Shown: positions 7,401-12,466 of the stretch, piece after piece
Position numbering within the stretch: the stretch's first letter is position 1
How the letters are laid out: the number at the start of each line of letters is the position of its first letter
Source of the DNA: Lutibacter sp.
Lineage (GTDB): Bacteria; Bacteroidota; Bacteroidia; Flavobacteriales; Flavobacteriaceae
Direction of reading: 5' to 3'
NCBI GenBank assembly: GCA_030599055.1
Contig: JAUVOS010000055.1
Location: forward strand, 1-12,466
DNA: 12,466 bases
Notes under the pieces: generated by a model
Told to the model about the DNA's origin: nothing
The model's database searches: none
What the model saw: only the letters and a program-made list of their open reading frames with translations
Made by a program: the position numbers and the translations under genes

Positions 7401-7701
7401 ATTGCAATCCATAAAATGGCAACTCAATGGAGAAAAACCCAGAGCTAGCTTCGAAGAAATTCAACCTACTCAAATGGCAATTATTCCGAGGTTAAATAGT
7501 TTTATTTATGTACATAACCAATCGACATCTGCTGTAACAAAAAAACAAAAAGACGGTTATAAAATATTAAAAGACAGATTACAACCCATTATCTCTCAAT
7601 TAAATGATATCGCTACGAAACAGATTCCTGAGATTGAAAAAATAGTAAACGAACACGGAGCTCCTTGGACTTCTGGGCGTATCTTAAAATTTAAAGAGTA
7701 G
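4441..7701 (+). CDS. Secreted Asp-box / VPS10-type beta-propeller protein
   Basis: A 1086-residue exported protein. The N-terminus has a signal peptide (residues 1 to about 21, hydrophobic FLLIFLLISAVSF). Eight clean Asp-boxes (S/T-x-D-x-G-x-x-W) lie at about 130, 181, 239, 289, 332, 516, 588 and 642, with degenerate ones at 76 and 375, as expected for two multi-bladed propellers like those of sortilin/VPS10 and BNR-repeat glycosidase-like proteins. A conserved block HVDDHALWIDP (348-358) and YGGTQDNNS (408-416) is typical of the Bacteroidota family. A FlgD-like Ig segment (about 830-900; GINRVNWNLR at 854-863) and a helical C-terminal region (about 925-1075) follow. There is no type IX secretion C-terminal domain. 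Such proteins are often named glycosyl hydrolases, but I see no catalytic signature, so the function is unknown; binding or scaffolding is possible. Confidence 0.85.
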   Translation: MMKSSHIFLLIFLLISAVSFSQEEKKDSSKTSLASSLKFRSIGPGFMSGRVSDFAVNPKNSSEYYVSFAAGHIWKTINNGTTYKPIFDKQSSYSIGCLKLDPNNSNTIWAGTGENNHQRSVSYGDGVYKSLDGGKSWKNMGLKESRQIGMIAIDPRDSNIVFVAAEGSVWGPGGDRGLYKSTDGGKNWEKVLEISENTGVNSVLIDEKNPDVMYATSEQRRRHVHIRIGGGPESNIWKSTDAGKTWRKLKSGLPSVDKGGIGLAISPVNHNYIYAIVEAAMGKGGFYRSIDQGESWKRMSDYNTSGQYYAEIICDPVDLNTVYSTETVSKITHDGGKTWKNIGNNKRHVDDHALWIDPQDTNHFLIGGDGGLYETFDDGKEFIHKTNLPVTQFYRVNVDNDFPFYNVYGGTQDNNSFGGPSQTIYTDGSSRGEWTITLGGDGYWQAIDPNNPDIIYSEYQYGNLFRYDKKSGERISIKPMPQKGEDTYKWNWNTPFIISPHNNKRLYIAANKVFKTDDRGNSWDVISEDITRKLPRDKWPVMGRYWSVDAVAKNVSTSLFGMAVSLTESSVKENLLYVGTDDGVIQITEDAGKNWRKETHFRSVPEYTYVSDIAASKHDENVVFASFDNRKRDDFTPYILKSSDKGKSWKSISNNLPKNGTIHTIEQDHVNPDLLFVGTEFGVFYSNNADGKWTQLKSGIPAISVRDMVIQQRENDLVLATFGRGFYILDDYTPLRESEASFKNKEAKLFPIKDALLYVPRNRGGYGFGSMPYKAKNADFGATFTYYLKDVPKTMQSERRKQEKDLIKSKSAIPIPTPEELNNEKNERAPYLIFSIFDAQGNEVRKLTKKAKKGINRVNWNLRSLWPRPIKTLKEFKPDQKQKGGILVLPGNYTVKMDLIQNGVQKELVSEQNFKVVRLNNTTLPAEDEKELALFLEKIKEIARITWGTQSLHSELSSKTNSLEQMALQTSNLPIEVKDKLVKIRKELQSIKWQLNGEKPRASFEEIQPTQMAIIPRLNSFIYVHNQSTSAVTKKQKDGYKILKDRLQPIISQLNDIATKQIPEIEKIVNEHGAPWTSGRILKFKE

Positions 7702-7724
7702 TATTAAGTCCTTATAATGTGTAA

Positions 7725-7789
7725 CCTTAAACCTGCAAGTCTTTTTATAACTGACACGAATTACACTAATTAACACGAATTTTTCGCAC
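7725..7789 (-). repeat. 65-bp dispersed repeat, right copy (inverted)
   Basis: This is the reverse complement of 2419-2483 with six mismatches over 65 bp and no gaps. The two copies form inverted repeats around a 5.2-kb block holding the gene fragment, the nucleotidase gene and the propeller gene. Similarity fades outside these limits. Confidence 0.85.
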
Positions 7790-7837
7790 AGAATACACAA
7801 AGCAAAGCCAAAACATGTTCTCCGAAAGCTCCAACAG

Positions 7838-7858
7838 ATGCTGAATCTAGTTCAGCAT
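7838..7858. repeat. REP-like hairpin 1
   Basis: ATGCTGAA (7838-7845) and TTCAGCAT (7851-7858) form a perfect 8-bp stem around TCTAG. The 15-base core 7841-7855 recurs with one change at 7951-7965. It resembles the CTGAA...TTCAG palindromes I recall as widespread in Bacteroidota intergenic DNA. No T-run follows. Confidence 0.65.
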
Positions 7859-7947
7859 GACTCACATCAAACAAACAAATGACAAAAAGAGTAAACGCAA
7901 ATTGAAACAACAGACGTTTAAAGACAAAACATCAATTGAAACTGTGT

Positions 7948-7968
7948 CTTCCTGAATTTAGTTCAGGA
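7948..7968. repeat. REP-like hairpin 2
   Basis: TTCCTGAA (7948-7955) and TTCAGGAA (7961-7968) form a perfect 8-bp stem around TTTAG. The core is exactly 110 bp downstream of that of hairpin 1 and differs at a single loop base; the outer stem bases differ in a compensated way, so pairing is kept. ACTCACA follows both hairpins. Confidence 0.65.
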
Positions 7969-7997
7969 ACTCACAAAGCAAACAGGAACTTACCTTA

Positions 7998-8042
7998 GAA
8001 TACACAGACAGATAAAGCCAAGAGCATAATTTCTGTGTATTC
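7998..8042. repeat. 11-bp inverted repeat, GAATACACAGA / TCTGTGTATTC
   Basis: GAATACACAGA (7998-8008) is the exact reverse complement of 8032-8042, with a 23-base loop. A further TTCTGTGTG follows at 8049. Related GAATACACA sequence is also found beside the right 65-bp repeat at 7791. It has no terminator-like T-run. Confidence 0.5.
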
Positions 8043-8171
8043 CATGAGTTCTGTGTGGAATAATTGACGGGCTACAGATAATATTCTTTTAAATTCAATG
8101 AATTTTTGGCTGAGTAGTTACCATTTGTTTTAAATATATAAAAAATAACATGCTTTTTAAACGGATACTTG

Positions 8172-8179
8172 TATATTCG
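8172..8179 (+). promoter_or_regulatory. Possible -7 box for fixH
   Basis: TATATTCG is one base from the TAnnTTTG consensus and has the same TTCG ending as the guaB box. It is 23 bp before the ATG. No -33 TTTG at normal spacing and no FNR-type palindrome are visible. Confidence 0.35.
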
Positions 8180-8202
8180 CAAAACCAAAATAAGAAAATT
8201 GA

Positions 8203-8655
8203 ATGAGCTTTAAATTTAATTGGGGTCATGGTATTTCTATCGCATTAGCCCTATTTGTTTTATTTATCGGAAGTTTTGTCTATAAAACCTTAGTTGTAGC
8301 CAAATATGACCATACTCTAATTTCAGAAGAATATTACAAAGAAGAGCTAAACTATCAGAATGAAATTGATCGTTTAAATAACGCAGCTAATCTATCACAA
8401 AATGTAGTAATAAATAAAACCAATAAGGGTATTGAGCTCGTTTTCCCAAATACATTTGATTATACCAAAATCATTGCACACTTAAATCTGCAACGTATTT
8501 CGAATAAAGAATTAGATTTTGTAAAAGATATTGAATTAGAAGGTTTGATGTACATAATACCTGATGAACATCTTGTTAGAGGAATGTATTCGCTAAAACT
8601 AAATTGGGAATATGAAGAGATTCCTTATCAACTAAAGGAAAAAATTAGATATTGA
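8203..8655 (+). CDS. fixH: FixH/CcoH-like cbb3 oxidase assembly protein
   Basis: A 150-residue protein with one N-terminal membrane anchor (about 9-30, GISIALALFVLFIGSFVYKT) and a periplasmic domain. The opening FNWGHGI, followed after the anchor by a SEEYYKEELNYQNEIDRLNNA block (41-61), is the signature of Bacteroidota FixH proteins, which take part in maturation of cbb3-type cytochrome oxidase, probably with the copper transporter. A terminal beta-rich region (about 70-140) resembles the FixH Ig-like fold. Start: the ATG is preceded by an A-rich leader and a -7-like box. In relatives fixH usually follows ccoN/O, ccoP and ccoG and precedes a SafE-like gene; here only the SafE-like gene is nearby, and a broken lipoprotein gene lies between them. 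Confidence 0.85.
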   Translation: MSFKFNWGHGISIALALFVLFIGSFVYKTLVVAKYDHTLISEEYYKEELNYQNEIDRLNNAANLSQNVVINKTNKGIELVFPNTFDYTKIIAHLNLQRISNKELDFVKDIELEGLMYIIPDEHLVRGMYSLKLNWEYEEIPYQLKEKIRY

Positions 8656-8678
8656 TTAAACATTCATTAAAAAAATCA

Positions 8679-8917
8679 ATGATTATGGATATATTTAAAA
8701 TCTTAGCCATCAGCTTAACGCTAGTAGCTTTGTCATCTTGTCAAAAAGAAGATGAGCTTCTTGAAGTTGAAAACAATGATTATATGATTTTTGGTCATTT
8801 CTATGGAGAATGTACAGGAGAATATGGAAAATAGATCAAGATAAAGCTATGGTTCCTAAATATCTCCATAATTTTATAGATAAAGTAAACGAAAAGATAA
8901 AATTGATCAGCAATTAG
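8679..8917 (+). pseudogene. Lipoprotein gene with internal loss and frameshift
   Basis: The 5' part (8679-8834) encodes 51 residues: a lipoprotein signal with lipobox ALSSC, then NNDYMIFGHFYGECTGEYGK and a stop. In the +2 frame, from TGG at 8825 to TAG at 8915-8917, the sequence reads WKIDQDKAMVPKYLHNF and ends VNEKIKLISN. Both parts match, from memory, the beginning and end of one flavobacterial lipoprotein family of about 120-150 residues (DYLIFGHFYG near the start; W-x-IDQ and a FIDKVNEKI helix at the end), whose middle with a cysteine-containing segment is missing here. I infer an out-of-frame internal deletion joined near 8815-8830. Start: the ATG at 8679 suits the signal length better than the TTG at 8652, which overlaps the fixH stop. 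The short product may still be made. Confidence 0.7.
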
Positions 8918-8966
8918 AAATCTGACATTCAATCACTACATTTTTTAATATTTCACTTTAAACTTC

Positions 8967-9752
8967 ATGAACAATATTGATTTTATATTTATTATAGCAA
9001 CTGCTTTTACAGCAAGTATCGGACATTGTATAGGCATGTGTGGCGGTATTGTCATCGCTTATAGTTCCACAAAAATAGATCATAAAAAATCCTGGTTAAA
9101 TCAAAGTGTAGCACATCTTTCCTATAATATTGGAAGAGTGGTAACCTATACAATTTTGGGTATCATTTTTGGTGCCCTTGGCAAAGCTACTTCTTTTACA
9201 CCTACGACAAAAGGAATCTTATTTTTGGTAACAGGTATCCTAATGGTTTTAGCAGGTCTTTCTTTATTAGGTAAACTTGGTTTTTTAAATGCTCTAGAAG
9301 TTTCATTTGCAAACAAAAATTGGTTTCAAAAATTATTTGGAAAACTGATGAGAACAAAATCTTTAGCCAGTTTCTTTGCTTTAGGAATGCTCAATGGAAT
9401 TATTCCTTGTGGTTTGGTCTATTCTTTTGCAATTATCGCTGCAAGTACTGCTTCTCCACTTTGGGGAGGTATCGTTATGGCTGTCTTTGGTTTATCGACG
9501 ATCCCAACACTCTTTATGTTAGGTTTTGTAACAAAATTTTTACAAAAAGGAAGTACTCGAAAAATAATGATGAAAATTTCAGCTTTTCTAGTCATACTTT
9601 ATGGCGTTTTTATAATGTACAAAGGCTACAACTTTGTAGCACATCCTGAAATGATGAAAAAGAAAATGGAAATGATGCATCAAGAATCACAAGACGGCAA
9701 AATGAACGACAAATGTGGAGGCATGAAATGTGCCCCCGGTAAATGCGGATAG
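8967..9752 (+). CDS. TauE/SafE-like (DsbD_2) membrane protein with metal-binding-like tail
   Basis: A 261-residue integral membrane protein of the sulfite exporter TauE/SafE-annotated group related to the DsbD transmembrane region, commonly found next to cco/fix genes. About six membrane segments are visible (near 5-32, 56-74, 84-102, 132-158, 163-190 and 201-220). The diagnostic motifs are GHCIGMCGG (19-27) and NGIIPCGLVY (143-152), each placing cysteines in or near membrane helices. After the last helix a 36-residue tail is rich in Met, His, Lys and Cys: HPEMMKKKMEMMH (226-238), then Cys250, Cys255 and Cys260 in a C-x4-C-x4-C pattern. Family knowledge and context suggest a role in copper or thiol handling for oxidase assembly rather than sulfite export; that is inference. 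The ATG lies 49 bp after the broken lipoprotein gene. Confidence 0.85.
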   Translation: MNNIDFIFIIATAFTASIGHCIGMCGGIVIAYSSTKIDHKKSWLNQSVAHLSYNIGRVVTYTILGIIFGALGKATSFTPTTKGILFLVTGILMVLAGLSLLGKLGFLNALEVSFANKNWFQKLFGKLMRTKSLASFFALGMLNGIIPCGLVYSFAIIAASTASPLWGGIVMAVFGLSTIPTLFMLGFVTKFLQKGSTRKIMMKISAFLVILYGVFIMYKGYNFVAHPEMMKKKMEMMHQESQDGKMNDKCGGMKCAPGKCG

Positions 9753-10198
9753 CAACTTTTTTGTTGGAAATTATTATTGTCCAATAAAGACAAAAAAACC
9801 ACTCAATTAACCAATAGATAATCTGCTATTTCCATCATATTCCTAGTTGTATTATAACATAATTTAAAGAACTTTTTGTACTAATTGAATAACACACTGT
9901 TAAATTTATTAAACCTTTTACTCCTATTTTCTCAGAGGAAATCGGTTTTTATATATTTTTACTCGAACCTTACTAAATTAAAATACTTTTTTATCCTTAA
10001 CCTAAAAATTATAAAAATTTACTATATTTGGATATTGAATTCAGATGCTACTGCTTGATGTCTTAAATGACTTGTATTTATTAGAATATTTGCACGCAAC
10101 GAATTCTACATTTTCTTTGGGGTCTATGCTTTTTTTATTCAAAATCACATACTGAATCTTAAAAGAAATATTAATTAACCAATAATTCTTTCTTTTCC
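9753..10198. other. AT-rich 446-bp gap before the PPK2 genes
   Basis: No protein-like frame and no tRNA-like or strong hairpin structure is visible. Just after the SafE-like gene a weak 5-bp inverted repeat (TTGGA/TCCAA, around 9763-9784) lacks a T-run. A TATATTTG box occurs at 10023-10030. The 12-mer AATTAACCAATA occurs twice (9805-9816 and 10173-10184), possibly by chance in such AT-rich DNA. Confidence 0.5.
10023..10030 (+). promoter_or_regulatory. Possible -7 box for the PPK2 pair
   Basis: TATATTTG matches TAnnTTTG exactly, but lies 169 bp before the first PPK2 ATG, implying a leader of about 160 bases. No -33 TTTG is seen, and chance matches are likely in this AT-rich region. Confidence 0.25.
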
Positions 10199-11068
10199 AT
10201 GCAAACAAATTTAGAAGAAGTCAAATTATCATTGCAAGACTTTCAATCTGTCTCGAATCAAAAAGATTTAAGAGCTTTAATCAAAGAAAAAGAAATGCCC
10301 TTTGAAAAAGTGTGTAGTAAGCTTAAGTATGCACAAGAGTTAGAGCAACTACAAATTGAAATGGTTAAACTACAACAATGGGCAAGTAAAACCAAACAAC
10401 GAATTGCTATTATCTTTGAAGGACGTGATGCCGCCGGAAAAGGCGGAAGTATTCGTCGTTTTATGGAACATCTTAACCCGCGTTCTATGCGATTGGTGGC
10501 ACTTAATAAACCTACTGAAGTTGAACGAGGACAATGGTATTTCAGACGCTATATCAAACAATTACCCAATCCTGGTGAAATTGTTTTTTTTGACCGTAGT
10601 TGGTATAATAGGGCGGTTGTTGAACCCGTTATGGACTTTTGCAACAATGACCAATACAACCAATTTATGATTCAGGTTCCCGAATTTGAACACATGCTTA
10701 GAGAAGATGGTATTCATATTATTAAATTTTGGTTTTCTATCACTAAAGATGAACAACAAAGACGTTTTAGCGCACGCCTAGAAAATCCAGTGAAACGCTG
10801 GAAATTCAGCCCCGTTGACGAAAAAGGACAAAAGCTTTGGGACAAATATTCGCATTTCAAAGAACAAATGTTTAGCAAAACGCATACTTCATACAGCCCT
10901 TGGCTTATTATCAAAACGAACGTTAAATACACAGCAAGATTAGAAAGCTTACGTTATGTTCTATCTCAGTTTAATTACGATGGTAAAGATGAAGCAAATG
11001 TATCACTCTTACCAGACCCAAATATTGTGATACGTTATTTCCGCTCCTCTTATAAAATTGATTACTAA
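10199..11068 (+). CDS. Polyphosphate kinase 2 family protein, copy 1
   Basis: A 289-residue cytoplasmic PPK2-family kinase, which transfers phosphate between polyphosphate and nucleotides. Walker A is FEGRDAAGKGG (73-83), with the following SIRRFMEHLNPR typical of PPK2. Walker B is VFFDRSWYNRAVVEPV (129-144) with Asp132. The lid region (180-207) has the arginines of QQRRFSARLENP and the WKFSPVD block, and the C-terminal SPWLIIKTNVKYTARL (233-248) completes the single-domain enzyme. This is the layout of PPK2 class I, but the class and the preferred nucleotide cannot be settled by eye. An N-terminal helical extension (1-45) precedes the core. Only 18 bp separate it from the second copy, so the two are probably co-transcribed. 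Confidence 0.93.
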   Translation: MQTNLEEVKLSLQDFQSVSNQKDLRALIKEKEMPFEKVCSKLKYAQELEQLQIEMVKLQQWASKTKQRIAIIFEGRDAAGKGGSIRRFMEHLNPRSMRLVALNKPTEVERGQWYFRRYIKQLPNPGEIVFFDRSWYNRAVVEPVMDFCNNDQYNQFMIQVPEFEHMLREDGIHIIKFWFSITKDEQQRRFSARLENPVKRWKFSPVDEKGQKLWDKYSHFKEQMFSKTHTSYSPWLIIKTNVKYTARLESLRYVLSQFNYDGKDEANVSLLPDPNIVIRYFRSSYKIDY

Positions 11069-11086
11069 AACCCTAAATTTATCACT

Positions 11087-11881
11087 ATGTCGCAAATTAA
11101 TGATTTCACAGAAGAAGATATTGATCTATTAAATTCAAATAAAGGATTGTTTGCTTTGTTGTCTCAAAAGAATGAATACGATTTAGAACGGGCAATACGT
11201 CATGCCAATTCTGAAAAAGCAATAAAAAAATTACAAGAAGAATTGATCAAATTACAAACATGGGTTATTCAAAATAATGAAAAAGTAGTTATCATTTTCG
11301 AAGGACGCGATGCAGCCGGAAAAGGAGGTTCAATACGTCGAATTATCGAACGATTAAACCCAAGACACCTTCGTGTTGTCGCTTTACCTAAACCGACAAA
11401 AGATGAGGCTACACAATGGTATTTTCAACGTTATGTCAATGTATTACCCATTGGTGGTGAGATCGTTTTCTTTGACCGAAGTTGGTATAACAGAGCTGTT
11501 GTAGAACCCGTAAATGGATTCTGCCGGCAAACTCAATATGTGCGCTTTATGAATCAAGTGAACCACTTTGAATACATGATTGTCGAATCCGGAGTACGTC
11601 TTGTAAAGATTTATATGTCCATTTCAAAACGAGTTCAAGCCAAACGATTTAGAGAAATTAAAGCAAATCCATTGAAAGTTTGGAAAATGTCGCCTGTTGA
11701 TGAAAATGCACAAAGACTTTGGGATGAATATACGGACTATAAAAATAAAATGTTTGAAAATTCAAAAAAAGGAAAATTCCCTTTTAAAGTAATAAATTCA
11801 AATAGAAAAACAATAGCTCGCGTAGATGTGATTAAGCATATTTTAGATTCCATACCTTATGATAAGGATATTGAAGTGTAG
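11087..11881 (+). CDS. Polyphosphate kinase 2 family protein, copy 2
   Basis: A 264-residue paralogue of the preceding gene, about half identical by eye over the core. Walker A FEGRDAAGKGG (71-81), Walker B VFFDRSWYNRAVVEPV (127-142, Asp130) and the lid segment with WKMSPVD (199-205) are intact, so it should be catalytically active. It differs from copy 1 in the lid (KRVQAKRFREIKANPLKVW instead of the QQRRFSARLENP block) and lacks the terminal 20-residue extension PDPNIVIRYF. The final KVINSNRKTIARVDVIKHIL is conserved in the family. The divergence suggests an old duplication with different nucleotide or direction preference rather than a recent copy. It ends 16 bp before the convergent menD stop, with no clear terminator between. 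Confidence 0.93.
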   Translation: MSQINDFTEEDIDLLNSNKGLFALLSQKNEYDLERAIRHANSEKAIKKLQEELIKLQTWVIQNNEKVVIIFEGRDAAGKGGSIRRIIERLNPRHLRVVALPKPTKDEATQWYFQRYVNVLPIGGEIVFFDRSWYNRAVVEPVNGFCRQTQYVRFMNQVNHFEYMIVESGVRLVKIYMSISKRVQAKRFREIKANPLKVWKMSPVDENAQRLWDEYTDYKNKMFENSKKGKFPFKVINSNRKTIARVDVIKHILDSIPYDKDIEV

Positions 11882-11897
11882 CAAAAAATAACATTAT

Positions 11898-12466
11898 TTA
11901 TTCTGACAAACTTAAAAAATAATCTTTAAGAATAGGTGCGTTCTTATCTTGCGGTGTACTTATTTCTAAGAGTTTTGGTCTTAAAGTATTTTTAAAGAAT
12001 CCATCTAGTTTTTGCATTAATTCAGTTGAATTTTTTGCGGTTTCATATTCAATTTGATGCATCTCGCATAACTGCTTAGCTGTTAATTGATGCGGTGTTT
12101 CAAAAAAGTCTAAGGTATTTGTTGTGGTAGGTCCGGGAATAAACCGAAAAATACCGCCTCCTCCATTGTTTATTAGAATAATTCTAAAATTATCAGGAAT
12201 GTAGTTGTTCCACAAAGCATTACTATCGTAGAAAAAACTCAAATCCCCTGAAATAAGTAGGGTCTGCTTTTTACTTGCCACAGCCAATCCAACAGCAGTT
12301 GATGTACTGCCATCAATAACACTGGTCCCTCTATTACAGCTTGCTTTTTGTGATTTTAACCACGAAAATAACTGCGAATACCGTATAATAGAACTATTCG
12401 AAAATTGAATATTTAATTGCTTTGGTAAAAAATCTCGTAATAATTGAAACACTTTAAGATCTGAAA
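11898..12466 (-). CDS. menD: MenD C-terminal part (partial, runs off the window)
   Basis: The frame is open to the window edge, so this is the last 188 codons of a longer gene; the GTG at 12450-12452 is internal and not its start, since four codons (SDLK) continue upstream in frame. The segment is the thiamine-diphosphate-binding domain of 2-succinyl-5-enolpyruvyl-6-hydroxy-3-cyclohexene-1-carboxylate synthase, which joins isochorismate and 2-oxoglutarate in menaquinone synthesis. The evidence is NRGTSVIDGSTSTAVG, near the start, and the metal/ThDP motif from GDLSFFYDSNALW to LINNGGGGIFRFIPG. Such domains begin with GD and end with NN. MenD usually has about 550-580 residues, so roughly two thirds of the gene lies outside. 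It is convergent with the PPK2 pair. Confidence 0.92.
   Translation of the reverse strand, partial: SDLKVFQLLRDFLPKQLNIQFSNSSIIRYSQLFSWLKSQKASCNRGTSVIDGSTSTAVGLAVASKKQTLLISGDLSFFYDSNALWNNYIPDNFRIILINNGGGGIFRFIPGPTTTNTLDFFETPHQLTAKQLCEMHQIEYETAKNSTELMQKLDGFFKNTLRPKLLEISTPQDKNAPILKDYFLSLSE

Larger units (their letters stand above)
7702..8202. other. Repeat-rich 501-bp intergenic stretch
   Basis: No protein-like frame is visible on either strand. From left to right it contains the inverted copy of the 65-bp repeat (7725-7789), two REP-like hairpins with the same core, a direct repeat CACAAAGCAAA (7796-7806 and 7971-7981), a repeat AATTGAAAC (7900-7908 and 7933-7941), an 11-bp inverted repeat, and the putative fixH promoter at the right end. 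No clear intrinsic terminator follows the propeller gene. Confidence 0.6.

Noticed and set aside
4441..7701. Sialidase or xyloglucanase assignment from Asp-boxes
   Set aside because: Asp-boxes are structural; no sialidase arginine triad or glycosidase catalytic motif is recognisable, so no enzyme activity was assigned.
2419..7789. Composite transposon with 65-bp terminal repeats
   Set aside because: No transposase, integrase or target-site duplication is visible; the genes inside are ordinary chromosomal types.
8652..8834. TTG start for the lipoprotein remnant, overlapping the fixH stop
   Set aside because: It would add nine charged residues before an already complete lipoprotein signal; the ATG at 8679 fits better.
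9320..9649. Alternative plus-strand frame within the SafE-like gene
   Set aside because: The composition is erratic, rich in Cys, Trp and Tyr; the main frame has clear membrane segments and family motifs.
9805..10184. 12-mer AATTAACCAATA direct repeat flanking the gap before PPK2
   Set aside because: It is AT-only apart from two C residues in a very AT-rich stretch and has no associated structure, so chance is a sufficient explanation.
12450..12452. GTG as the start of a 184-residue protein
   Set aside because: The frame continues upstream to the window edge and the sequence is the C-terminal domain of MenD, so it is a partial gene rather than a short one.
1..12466. Novel defence system, toxin-antitoxin pair, prophage or integron
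   Set aside because: All intact genes belong to known metabolic, respiratory or secreted-protein families and no nuclease, toxin, integrase or phage gene is visible.

Overview
The window is AT-rich chromosomal DNA from a Bacteroidota member, most likely a marine or environmental Flavobacteriaceae. The evidence is A-rich leaders without clear Shine-Dalgarno sites, -7 boxes of the TAnnTTTG/TAnnTTCG type, lipoboxes of the LFFSC/LSSC type, a FixH protein followed by a TauE/SafE-like membrane protein, tandem PPK2 genes, and a menaquinone gene. All functional names come from motif recognition by eye; no database search was run.

Layout. Positions 1-766 hold a small antibiotic-biosynthesis-monooxygenase-like gene (minus strand) surrounded by three short degenerate arrays, each with a 7-bp period. 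guaB (IMP dehydrogenase, minus) follows. Upstream of it is a 63-bp array of nine heptamers, then one copy of a 65-bp dispersed repeat, then a truncated 3' gene fragment. Next come two divergent secreted-protein genes, a lipoprotein 5'-nucleotidase/metallophosphatase (minus) and a large Asp-box/VPS10-type beta-propeller protein (plus). The 303-bp gap between them contains two imperfect palindromes. A 501-bp non-coding stretch after the propeller gene carries the second, inverted copy of the 65-bp repeat and two related REP-like hairpins exactly 110 bp apart. Then come fixH, a broken lipoprotein gene and the TauE/SafE-like gene. After a 446-bp AT-rich gap there are two tandem PPK2 polyphosphate kinase genes, and the window ends in the 3' part of menD on the minus strand, convergent with them.

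How the genes relate. guaB (GMP synthesis), the 5'-nucleotidase (removal of phosphate from nucleotides outside the cytoplasm) and the PPK2 pair (nucleotide phosphorylation from polyphosphate) all touch nucleotide metabolism, but nothing shows that they form one unit. fixH and the SafE-like gene belong to cbb3 oxidase assembly, and MenD makes the menaquinone that feeds the respiratory chain; the oxidase structural genes are not in this window.

I see no convincing new multi-gene system such as a defence island, CRISPR array, prophage or integron. What stands out is the intergenic DNA: four different sequences share the same 7-bp period, a 65-bp repeat flanks a 5.2-kb block in inverted orientation, REP-like hairpins are present, and two gene remnants lie next to or near these repeats.
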